Of a stretch of DNA of 26,351 nucleotides, positions 1 to 6,266 are shown piece by piece. A program made the position numbers and the translations under genes. Origin of the DNA: CAZSRX01 sp964609675 [NCBI: uncultured Bacteroidota bacterium] (GTDB taxonomy: Bacteria > CLD3 > SB21); NCBI GenBank assembly GCA_964609675.1, contig CAZSRX010000011.1:1-26351 (forward strand), in the 5' to 3' direction. The notes beneath the pieces are model-generated. The model ran no database searches, was not told the DNA's origin, and saw only the letters and a list, made by a program, of their open reading frames with translations. Within the stretch, counting starts at the first letter, position 1. Every line of letters starts with the position of its first letter.

Positions 1-32
1 TTTTCAGTTAAAGATGGCGCATTTTCAAAAAC

Positions 33-162
33 GCGTTAAGTGCCCGCTAACAAAACTGCCGACATGGGTAAAGCTGAAGCCGCCCGTGCTATCGAACCGC
101 TCAGTATGCTTTGGTGCATACCCGGATTCGCAAGCAACGATTGGGCACATGCGTTTAAGTGG
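33..162. repeat. Direct-repeat pair flanking a hairpin region, weakly attC-like
   Basis: GCGTTAAGTG (33-42) recurs as GCGTTTAAGTGG (151-162), 118 bp apart. Between them AAC (49-51) can pair with GTT (153-155), then 5-nt spacers, then TGCC (57-60) with GGCA (144-147). A perfect GTATGC/GCATAC hairpin (104-109/116-121) sits inside. Short paired boxes separated by 5-nt spacers are the general plan of integron attC sites, but the outer boxes match the consensus poorly and no integrase or cassette gene is visible. Treat as a repeat of unknown type. Confidence 0.2.
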
Positions 163-339
163 CTCAAACCGTAAAGCGTCGAATCATCGATCCTACTCTG
201 GCCATGTTTGGCTGTAAAATGGCTTCATAATATTTAGTTATTGAGGCCATGTATAGCGGATAAAAATCGGCCGTTGTCTCTACCCGCCGGTATGACTAAG
301 ATGACCGTCTATACCGGTATTACAAATTCTATGTATTCT

Positions 340-362
340 GTAGGGCGTCGTTCAAAAATGAC
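340..362 (-). repeat. Divergent solitary copy of a GTCATTT-type interspersed repeat
   Basis: Read on the minus strand, this 23-bp segment begins GTCATTTTTGAACGAC and ends GCCCTAC. It aligns with the unit of the tandem array at the right end of the window (GTCATTTCGACCGACC then GCCCCAC) with a few substitutions and two single-base gaps. Similar GTCATT(C/T)-type intergenic repeats are common in FCB genomes. Whether the two loci share ancestry cannot be settled from one window. Confidence 0.3.
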
Positions 363-464
363 GAGAAATAATTACAATCAAAATAAAGTAATCATACACC
401 ACAATCATTATTTCAAATGTTGCAAAATTTTAGATTATTTGTTGCTCAACTGAATATCTGATGT

Positions 465-492
465 GCGGCTTTAGCCATAAAGAATCAGCCGC
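465..492 (-). terminator. Inverted repeat directly after the response regulator stop (weak terminator candidate)
   Basis: GCGGCT (465-470) and AGCCGC (487-492) form a 6-bp stem immediately 3' of the minus-strand stop codon at 493-495, with a 16-nt loop. A competing GGCT/AGCC hairpin lies at 467-476. No T-tract follows on the minus strand, so it is at best a weak or factor-dependent 3' end structure. Confidence 0.25.
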
Positions 493-1674
493 TCAACGCA
501 GATAATTCCAGAATCCCGTTTCTTCCAAAATCTGCTGTTCATCCTGGTTAAGCGAAGGTACGGCCGCCGCTTTGATATCCAAACCGATGAGCATGCGATC
601 TTTTTCGGTGGCTTCTTTTACAAACTGCCTGGTCCATTCGGCAAAGCCGATTAGGCAATGCCCGGAAATGGGCATCGGTTTAAGGATGGAGAGCGTACCT
701 TTGGGACTGACCGTAAAAAAGCCCAGCGTCGGATACTGGGTAACAAGGGATAACTGGCATCGCCGGAGGATATTGGCGGCCTTGGCCTCCCCAAGCAAAC
801 GCGCGACCGATTTGGTTACCGCATTAACGACTTTGATGACCGGCTTGGGATCGTAGTCGCTTTCTGAAGCTAAGGTTTTTTTGTCCGGCAGAGTGCTGAC
901 GACCTGTGCGATTTCTTTCTTTACCTCAGCCGAAATGGTCTGTGGAATTTTCGTTGAGGACGCGGGCGGTGTTTTACCCGTATCCAATTTAATCAATTGC
1001 TGTACGATTTCAAACGTGCCTTCTTTCCATGCCAGCATCTGGTCGAGCGCTTCGTCATCCTTGATGTGGTCCATGGTCACCTGAACTAATTCCCCTTTTT
1101 TGTATAGCATCCGCCCGGTGCGGTTCTGATGGGTTACAATCAATTCACCGGTCAGGGAATTCGCTTCGCAGAAAGCGATAATATCCATGAGTTCCCGGTC
1201 CGCCAGACTGCCCTTGGAATGGCTCACGCGGTCGGAGTCGTTCTGATGGGGCTGAATGATGTGAGCGGGCGCCGGTTCGTATTTCTGATGTATGCGGGCT
1301 TCCGCTTTGGCCAGCGCCAGCTGTACGCGGGCGAGCAGTTCTTTGATGCGGATCGGTTTGGTGATGTAATCATCCACGCCCAACTGAAGCCCTTCGGTGA
1401 TGTGGCCATCATCGGTTGCCGCGGTGAGGAAGATGAACGGTATATGCCGGTAGAACTCGTCAGCACGGATACTACGCAACAACTGGAATCCGTTCATGCG
1501 CGGCATAAATATATCGCACAGCACCAGGTCCGGAGGCTGTTCCTGGATGGCCTTCAGGGCTTCATATCCATTTTCGGCTATAACGGTTTTAAATCCGGCT
1601 TCCTGCAGTGCCATTTCACAAATCATGCGGATGCCTTCTTCATCATCGATTACCAGAATCGTTTTCTTTTCCAT
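493..1674 (-). CDS. Response regulator with receiver, PATAN (DUF4388)-like and unknown C-terminal domain
   Basis: A cytoplasmic two-component receiver protein of 393 residues with no DNA-binding output domain. The receiver (about 1-125) has the acidic pocket D10/D11, phosphoacceptor D54 in CDIFMP, T84 and K106 in TKP, so it should be phosphorylatable. A linker leads to a domain at about 155-226 (start GSLADRELMDI, end GTFEIVQQ) that resembles the PATAN/DUF4388 module found in regulators of motility and surface behaviour. Residues 270-393 form a further domain I do not recognise, possibly Roadblock-like. It starts only 6 bp after the FecR-like gene and is probably co-transcribed with it and the PP2C phosphatase gene. 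No histidine kinase is in the window, so the phosphodonor is unknown. The receiver call is secure; the output function is inference. Confidence 0.9.
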   Translation of the reverse strand: MEKKTILVIDDEEGIRMICEMALQEAGFKTVIAENGYEALKAIQEQPPDLVLCDIFMPRMNGFQLLRSIRADEFYRHIPFIFLTAATDDGHITEGLQLGVDDYITKPIRIKELLARVQLALAKAEARIHQKYEPAPAHIIQPHQNDSDRVSHSKGSLADRELMDIIAFCEANSLTGELIVTHQNRTGRMLYKKGELVQVTMDHIKDDEALDQMLAWKEGTFEIVQQLIKLDTGKTPPASSTKIPQTISAEVKKEIAQVVSTLPDKKTLASESDYDPKPVIKVVNAVTKSVARLLGEAKAANILRRCQLSLVTQYPTLGFFTVSPKGTLSILKPMPISGHCLIGFAEWTRQFVKEATEKDRMLIGLDIKAAAVPSLNQDEQQILEETGFWNYLR

Positions 1675-1680
1675 GCGCGG

Positions 1681-2625
1681 TTACTTTTCCAGTTTCAGGG
1701 TGAGTTCAACATACTTGCGTGATTGTAAGGGAAGATCCATTTTATCAAGAATCATGGCGTAAAACATGGTCGCTGTACTGTTCCGGGGATCGTCTGCCAG
1801 CACCGACTCGATGGTCTGCCTGGCCAGATCATACAGTTCGAACCGGATCAGGACGTTCACATACAACAACCGGTAAGCCGTCTGCACGGTATCCGGTCCC
1901 AGTACGGATTTCAGCAACTGGGTTTCGTAGCGATATTTGTCAATATCCGACTGGGAGAGAAGCATGAACCAGGCCGGCGTGGGCGTTTTCCCGATGTCTT
2001 CCTGGGGATCCTGAGCGTACCAGTAATACTGTCGGTTGGGCTCGATATCAATTCCGAAATCCGGCAGTGAGAACGTCCCGCCTTCGGTGGTCTCCTGGAA
2101 TGAAAAATCATTTTCATAACACCGGATGGAAACCTGATAATTTTCGGCCTGATCCGATGATTTCCATTTCAGACACGTCGGCGGTTCGAGTAGTTTGGTG
2201 TTTCGCGGAAAAATCAATTCGATGGGCGTGGCCTTCATTTCACTGCGGATAGTGTTGCTGAGGCTTTTCCCGGCCGCCGCCAGCCATTGCCGCGACTGCT
2301 GGTGCTGTTCGATAAGCTGCGCGGCAAAATTAGACGCAACACCGGCGGCCTGGATAGCCTCTTTGGCTCTAAACGGTTTGACAAAAATCTGCTGGCTGCC
2401 ATTAGCATCCAGCACGGTAACGGTTGCCGGCGGCTTCAAAGCAATGGAGTCGTCAGGTACAATCATCCTGCCGATCTGCGCCGGTACTGCTTTCCCGGAC
2501 TGGACAACCGTCACGTCGCCGGTAACCCCTACAATAATACCCATCCCGGCGGGCATTTCCTGAGTATAAAGGTTTTCAATACCGTATAACGCCACGAGGA
2601 CCGTAAACAGCGATAAGCATCTCAT
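1681..2625 (-). CDS. Secreted FecR-like protein with fibronectin-like and TPR-like regions
   Basis: A 314-residue protein of unknown exact function. The start is well supported by GGAGG at 2634-2638 on the minus strand, 8 bases upstream of the ATG. The N-terminus has a hydrophobic stretch (about 3-19) consistent with a signal peptide or anchor. Residues 30-85 have the FecR-type pattern (G-x-V-T-G-D-V-T-V-x-x-x-G-K, then a P-D-D-S and V-L-D-A-N-G stretch). Residues 138-224 look like a beta-sandwich of the type that follows FecR domains (L-x-W-x-S followed by Y-x-V, ending Y-Y-W-Y). Residues 232-314 are helical and TPR-like. It lies between a PP2C phosphatase and a response regulator, so a periplasmic or envelope sensing role is plausible. 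It lacks the transmembrane anti-sigma layout of true FecR. Confidence 0.75.
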   Translation of the reverse strand: MRCLSLFTVLVALYGIENLYTQEMPAGMGIIVGVTGDVTVVQSGKAVPAQIGRMIVPDDSIALKPPATVTVLDANGSQQIFVKPFRAKEAIQAAGVASNFAAQLIEQHQQSRQWLAAAGKSLSNTIRSEMKATPIELIFPRNTKLLEPPTCLKWKSSDQAENYQVSIRCYENDFSFQETTEGGTFSLPDFGIDIEPNRQYYWYAQDPQEDIGKTPTPAWFMLLSQSDIDKYRYETQLLKSVLGPDTVQTAYRLLYVNVLIRFELYDLARQTIESVLADDPRNSTATMFYAMILDKMDLPLQSRKYVELTLKLEK

Positions 2626-2661
2626 AACCTGTTCCTCCGATGAAATGGTATACCTATTGAA

Positions 2662-3930
2662 TTAAACATCCGTTTTGAGCACAAGTAAAGTTATATCGTC
2701 AGACTGCTCTGCCTTTCCGGCAAAAGCTTTGACTTCCTGATAAATTTTTTCCGTCAAAGCGGCGGCAGTACCGGAAGCATATTTCAGAATGCAGGCTTGC
2801 AGGCGCGCATCATCGTAAAATTCCTGTTCCTCGTTTTCCGCTTCGGTAACGCCGTCGGTAAACATCACCAGCATGTCATCTTTTTGAAGATAGGTCACCT
2901 CGCTTTTGAAATCGTCGAATTCCACCATACCGAGCGGCACACCGCCTTCTTTGAGCGGAATAAGCTGTCCCTGGCGGCACAGCAGGGGCTGATTATGGCC
3001 CGCGTTCACCGATTCAAACGTTTTAGCAACCGGATCGAGTATGCCGATAAAAAAGGTAATATATTTATCATAAGTCGAATTTTTCAGTATCACGCGATTC
3101 AGCTTACTTACCAGCGTAGTGAGCGATTGGGGCGTCTCGAGATACGCGTGCAGGGATGCCTGCAACGTGGACACCAGCAGGGCACCCGGTACGCTTTTAC
3201 CGGAAACATCGGCAATGACCAGAGCGACTTTGCCTCCCGAAAGCTCAATCACATCATAAAAATCGCCGCCCACCTGCCGGCTGGGATCATTCAGACCCGC
3301 AATTTCAAATCCGGGCACTTTGGGTATTTCCTTCGGAATAATCATTTTCTGAATAGTCGCCGCCACCTCGAGCTCTTTTTCAATTCGTTCCTTTTCGAGC
3401 GCTTCGGCATGCAGGCGCGCATTCTCAATGGCAATGCAGGCGTCAACGGATAAGGTATCCAGGAAGGTAATATCATCCTCATTGAAAAAGCCGTCTTTTT
3501 TATTGAAAATCTGAAAGACCCCGATCATCTTGCCTTCACGGTTGTTCATCGGCGTACATAAAACCGTTCGGGTCCGGTATCCGCTTTTCTTGTCAAAATC
3601 CGGGTTAAAGCGCGAATCTTTATAAGCATCCTCAAGAATTATACGCTCTCCGGTCTGGCCGACATATCCCGCGATGCCCTGTCCCAGCGGCAGGCGCACC
3701 TCAATCATGTTGTCACCCTGAAGCACTTTGGACCAGAGCTGATTGGTTTCATGATCAAACAAATAAACCGTACCCCGGTCGGCTTTCAGGTTTTTGACGG
3801 CAGTATCCAGAATGATTTCAAGCACTTTATCGAGGTCAAGGGTGGAATTTAAAAGTTTCCCTACCTCCACGATAGCCATCAGACGGATCGCTTCGTCCGT
3901 TACTTGTTTCAATTTCGTTGCTAAATCCAC
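2662..3930 (-). CDS. GAF domain PP2C-type (SpoIIE/RsbU) serine/threonine phosphatase
   Basis: A cytoplasmic signalling phosphatase of 422 residues. A GAF sensor domain (about 15-172) is joined by a helical linker (about 172-200, rich in E, K and R) to a SpoIIE-type PP2C domain (about 200-420). The metal-binding acids are all there: GGDFYD (221-226), DVSGK (241-245), FTDGVTEA (D359) and SDDIT (D411, D412). RsbU-type enzymes usually dephosphorylate an anti-sigma-factor antagonist (STAS protein) in partner switching, but no STAS or anti-sigma kinase gene is in the window, so the substrate is unknown. The start is GTG with a GGGG-rich site 4 bases upstream; ATG starts lie only inside the protein. 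It follows the radical SAM gene by 21 bp and precedes the FecR-like gene by 36 bp. Confidence 0.9.
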   Translation of the reverse strand: MDLATKLKQVTDEAIRLMAIVEVGKLLNSTLDLDKVLEIILDTAVKNLKADRGTVYLFDHETNQLWSKVLQGDNMIEVRLPLGQGIAGYVGQTGERIILEDAYKDSRFNPDFDKKSGYRTRTVLCTPMNNREGKMIGVFQIFNKKDGFFNEDDITFLDTLSVDACIAIENARLHAEALEKERIEKELEVAATIQKMIIPKEIPKVPGFEIAGLNDPSRQVGGDFYDVIELSGGKVALVIADVSGKSVPGALLVSTLQASLHAYLETPQSLTTLVSKLNRVILKNSTYDKYITFFIGILDPVAKTFESVNAGHNQPLLCRQGQLIPLKEGGVPLGMVEFDDFKSEVTYLQKDDMLVMFTDGVTEAENEEQEFYDDARLQACILKYASGTAAALTEKIYQEVKAFAGKAEQSDDITLLVLKTDV

Positions 3931-3951
3931 GGCGCCCCTGTTGGTTATATT

Positions 3952-4533
3952 TTAGTTTTTTATCGGAAATCCGGTGATCTGTAAGGTTGCATCGGGCTCA
4001 ATGATGACTTCATATTCTTTTATTTGGCCGCCGATTTTATTTTCATAATTCGCGTAGCGCGGCGTTAAAAAATGCACACGTTGGTTGGCCGAACTTCGCC
4101 AAAGGTGTTGAACGGCTTGATGCTCAATGTACTCCCCGTCCACTAAAATATCCATCTCTTTTAAAAGTAACGCACCGGCGCCGCCTTTCATTGTGATATC
4201 TTCCAGACGGTAACCGCTGAAAGCCATGACGGAGAGACCCGCCTTCCGGACTGCCCGCACAAAAGGCAGCAGCGGCGCGGCTTGCTCAAAGGGCTCCCCG
4301 CCGCTGAGAGTAATTCCTTCAATGCGTGAGAAGCAATCCGTTTCTTTTTCCAGATGCGTGTACAGCGCCTCCGGAGTATAAGACACACCACCCGAAAAAG
4401 GCTGAAAATCCGGGTTGAAACACCCCGGGCATCTTTGTTTACAACCCTGCATCCAAAGTACCGCGCGAAGGCCGGGCCCGTTCGTTTCGGAGACCGATAC
4501 GAAAGAAGCTATTTTTAGCATGGATACGGGCAT
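3952..4533 (-). CDS. Radical SAM activating enzyme, NrdG/anaerobic RNR activase-like
   Basis: A 193-residue 4Fe-4S radical SAM protein. The cluster motif CxxxCxxC is at C31, C35, C38 (GCKQRCPGC), and the SAM-contacting SGGEP is at 77-81. VDGEY (131-135) and WRSSANQRV (145-153) match the region near the C-terminus of NrdG proteins that make the glycyl radical of anaerobic ribonucleotide reductase. The length is close to a typical NrdG (about 155-200). No nrdD or other glycyl-radical enzyme is visible in this window, so the partner is elsewhere or the protein belongs to a NrdG-like branch with another target. It lies 24 bp downstream of nusB in the same direction. An internal ATG (residue 5) is an alternative start. 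Confidence 0.82.
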   Translation of the reverse strand: MPVSMLKIASFVSVSETNGPGLRAVLWMQGCKQRCPGCFNPDFQPFSGGVSYTPEALYTHLEKETDCFSRIEGITLSGGEPFEQAAPLLPFVRAVRKAGLSVMAFSGYRLEDITMKGGAGALLLKEMDILVDGEYIEHQAVQHLWRSSANQRVHFLTPRYANYENKIGGQIKEYEVIIEPDATLQITGFPIKN

Positions 4534-4557
4534 AACTGATTCTCTGCTTTGTTCAGT

Positions 4558-5076
4558 TTATTTTGGCGGCTTATCGATCAGTCCGAGGCCTTTTTTACGG
4601 ATGGTACCGTTGGCCTGCAGATCTTTGGCGGCTTTGTCGAGTATGCCGTTGATAAAGGAACCGCTTTTGGACGTGCTGAACCGTTTGGCAATCGCGATAA
4701 TTTCGCTGATGGTTACCTTAACGGGAATCTCCTCAAAATGCATCAGCTCGCAAAGGCCCATGCGAATCAGCAGACGGTCAATCACAGCGATGCGCTCAAA
4801 TGACCAGTTCTTAGCCAGCTGTCGTATCTGCGCATCCAGATCTTTTTCATAACGGATGCAGGCGGATGCCAGCTGCCGTATCATGGCCATCGCTTCGTCG
4901 GTAAAATTATCGCACAAATCGTCAATAATAGCATAGATATTGTCCTGCGTATATTCATGCGCGTAGAGCACTTTCAGCACCGCTTCTCGGGTCTCTCTGC
5001 GGCTGTTAACCGGCGCCGTTTGGGCGGATGACTTTTTTTTCTTTCCTGTGTCGGTCTTGACGGTTGCAGAATTCAT
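4558..5076 (-). CDS. nusB: Transcription antitermination protein NusB
   Basis: An all-helical RNA-binding antitermination factor of 172 residues, acting with NusE/S10 on boxA RNA during rRNA transcription. The family pattern begins at SRRETREAVLKVLYAHEYT (25-43) and the signature region runs IPVKVTISEIIAIAKRFST (118-136) then FINGILDKAAKDL (141-153). The protein is longer than E. coli NusB (139 residues) because of a basic N-terminal tail (1-24, with KKKK at 12-15) and a short C-terminal tail. A promoter (TTGATT-17-TATATT) lies just upstream on the minus strand. There is no obvious Shine-Dalgarno before the ATG. It appears to be the first gene of a five-gene minus-strand run ending at the response regulator. 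Confidence 0.95.
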   Translation of the reverse strand: MNSATVKTDTGKKKKSSAQTAPVNSRRETREAVLKVLYAHEYTQDNIYAIIDDLCDNFTDEAMAMIRQLASACIRYEKDLDAQIRQLAKNWSFERIAVIDRLLIRMGLCELMHFEEIPVKVTISEIIAIAKRFSTSKSGSFINGILDKAAKDLQANGTIRKKGLGLIDKPPK

Positions 5077-5121
5077 AATCGGTAAGTCTGTCTGAAGTAC
5101 TGGTTGTTGTCGTTAGCACTC

Positions 5122-5150
5122 AATATATCGGTATTCCGTTCAATAATCAA
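5122..5150 (-). promoter_or_regulatory. Sigma70-type promoter for nusB
   Basis: On the minus strand TTGATT (5150-5145) and TATATT (5127-5122) are separated by exactly 17 bases. This places transcription start near 5115, about 40 bases before the nusB ATG. The same two hexamers with the same spacing occur on the plus strand for rsfS, and with 16-bp spacing before the tRNA, which strengthens the call. Confidence 0.55.
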
Positions 5151-5214
5151 GTATGAGTTTAATTAAACAAACGTCCATCATTTTATAACGAATACCATTT
5201 CGCAATATTTTAGC

Positions 5215-5243
5215 TTGATTTTATAATCCGCAGGGAATATATT
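5215..5243 (+). promoter_or_regulatory. Sigma70-type promoter for rsfS
   Basis: TTGATT (5215-5220), a 17-base spacer and TATATT (5238-5243) put transcription start near 5250, giving a leader of about 28 bases that contains the GGAG site at 5266-5269. It is the mirror of the nusB promoter, with the same hexamers and spacing. Confidence 0.55.
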
Positions 5244-5277
5244 GGCTGAAAATTAACTATTCTACGGAGTTTTTCAT

Positions 5278-5910
5278 TTGGCTGAAACTAAAAAAAGCAA
5301 CAGAAAAAAAACAACTGAAAAGGCGCAAAGCATAAAGAAGAAAAAAACGACCACATCCAAAGCCGTAAAAAAGAAATCCGTGCGATCTTCAAAAACGGTT
5401 AAACCCAAAGCCAAGCCGAAAAAAAGTACCGCAACCAAAAGCCTTCAGCCGGCAAAAAAAACCGTTGCGACCGGAAAAAGCCGTTCTTTAAAAAGTAAAG
5501 CTATCCTTCCTGAAGAACCGGCTCTTACCGCAGAGAAACCCGCGGAAAAAACCGTACTGGAACAATCCCTGGAACTGGCAGACCGCATTGCCCGCCTCAT
5601 GTTTGAAAAAAAAGCGGAAAACATCGTTATACTCGATCTTTCCAATCTGACCAGCGTCATGGATTGTTTTATCATCGCCTCCGGAACATCCGACATTCAC
5701 GTTCGCGCCATAGCCGACCATGTCATTGACAAGCTTGAAACGGATGGTATCCGGCTGCATCACAAGGAAGGGTTTGAATCGCAGAAGTGGATCCTGCTGG
5801 ATTATGTGGATGTAGTCGTTCATATATTCCAGAATGAGACCCGGGAATACTACGGTCTGGAACGCCTTTGGGGCGATGCCCGTATGATTAAAATGGAAGA
5901 CCGTTTGTAA
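5278..5910 (+). CDS. rsfS: Ribosomal silencing factor RsfS with lysine-rich N-terminal extension
   Basis: RsfS (Iojap/RsfA family) binds ribosomal protein uL14 and blocks subunit joining, down-regulating translation in nutrient limitation. The family domain fills about residues 93-208, with ENIVILDLSNLTSVMDCFIIASG (114-136), then W171, DYVDVVVHIF (175-184), REYYGLERLWGDA (189-201). Typical RsfS proteins are about 105-130 residues; this one has 210 because of an extension (1-90) made mostly of K, A, S, T and P. The start is TTG at 5278, with GGAG 8 bases upstream; the first in-frame ATG is inside the conserved domain. A GTG at residue 35 is a less supported alternative. It is transcribed divergently from nusB. 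Confidence 0.93.
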   Translation: MAETKKSNRKKTTEKAQSIKKKKTTTSKAVKKKSVRSSKTVKPKAKPKKSTATKSLQPAKKTVATGKSRSLKSKAILPEEPALTAEKPAEKTVLEQSLELADRIARLMFEKKAENIVILDLSNLTSVMDCFIIASGTSDIHVRAIADHVIDKLETDGIRLHHKEGFESQKWILLDYVDVVVHIFQNETREYYGLERLWGDARMIKMEDRL

Positions 5911-5924
5911 TATTTAAAAGGTAC

Positions 5925-5952
5925 TTGATTAATACATTATAAAATATATATT
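5925..5952 (+). promoter_or_regulatory. Sigma70-type promoter for tRNA-Val
   Basis: TTGATT (5925-5930) and TATATT (5947-5952) with a 16-base spacer, predicting a start near 5959, only a few bases before the mature tRNA 5' end at 5963. It lies between the rsfS stop and the tRNA, so the tRNA can be made independently of rsfS. Confidence 0.5.
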
Positions 5953-5962
5953 AGCCTTTATT

Positions 5963-6040
5963 GGGCATTTGGCTCAGCTGGTTTAGAGCGCTCGCTTCAC
6001 ACGCGAGAGGTCACTGGTTCGATTCCAGTAATGCCCACCA
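5963..6040 (+). tRNA. tRNA-Val (anticodon CAC)
   Basis: A complete cloverleaf: acceptor stem GGGCATT/AATGCCC (5963-5969 with 6030-6036), D stem GCTC/GAGC, anticodon stem CTCGC/GCGAG around loop TTCACAC, T arm ACTGG-TTCGATT-CCAGT, then discriminator A and an encoded CCA. The anticodon CAC reads the valine codon GTG. A terminator follows within 4 bases. Confidence 0.96.
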
Positions 6041-6043
6041 TCC

Positions 6044-6072
6044 ATCCGGCTCTTTCAAGCCGGATTTTTTTT
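6044..6072 (+). terminator. Intrinsic terminator after tRNA-Val
   Basis: ATCCGGCT (6044-6051) and AGCCGGAT (6058-6065) form a perfect 8-bp stem with a 6-nt loop, followed by a run of T to 6072. It starts 4 bases after the CCA end and should end rsfS-tRNA transcription. Confidence 0.9.
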
Positions 6073-6090
6073 ACTGCCTCGCAACAGGTC

Positions 6091-6109
6091 ATCCCGATTG
6101 CATCGGGAT
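6091..6109. repeat. Short perfect inverted repeat between tRNA and ppk
   Basis: ATCCCGAT (6091-6098) and ATCGGGAT (6102-6109) form a perfect 8-bp stem with a 3-nt loop. No T-tract follows on either strand. It could be a protein-binding palindrome or a repeat remnant. The rest of 6110-6266 is AT-rich leader; TTGCAT at 6193-6198 followed after 17 bases by TACCTT is a weak candidate promoter for ppk. Confidence 0.4.
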
Positions 6110-6266
6110 AATGCCTATTATTAAAAAATCCTGTTAATATAAAGACTCATGCAACGATATTTACGCGGGGTTATTCTTAACCAACGGATAATTTGCATAT
6201 TACAAGCAGATTATTTACCTTTTTTCTGGAATATCAAATTTATAAATAAATTTTCATGTTATAGGT

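Larger units (their letters stand above)
1..492. other. Gene-free stretch with degenerate repeats
   Basis: I see no convincing coding sequence here. The short open frames (up to about 70 codons) have no ribosome binding site and no protein-like motifs. What is present: two related direct repeats near 33-42 and 151-162; a perfect 6-bp hairpin at 104-121; an imperfect inverted repeat at 219-227/242-250 with one G-T pair; CCGGTAT (287-293) inverted against ATACCGG (311-317); and a divergent copy of a GTCATTT-type repeat at 340-362 on the minus strand. It lies downstream of the minus-strand signalling operon, so it probably contains that operon's 3' end and old repeat debris. Confidence 0.6.

Noticed and set aside
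14-453. Two short plus-strand open frames of about 70 codons in the left gene-free region
   Set aside because: No ribosome binding sites, odd composition and overlap with repeats; not distinguishable from chance.
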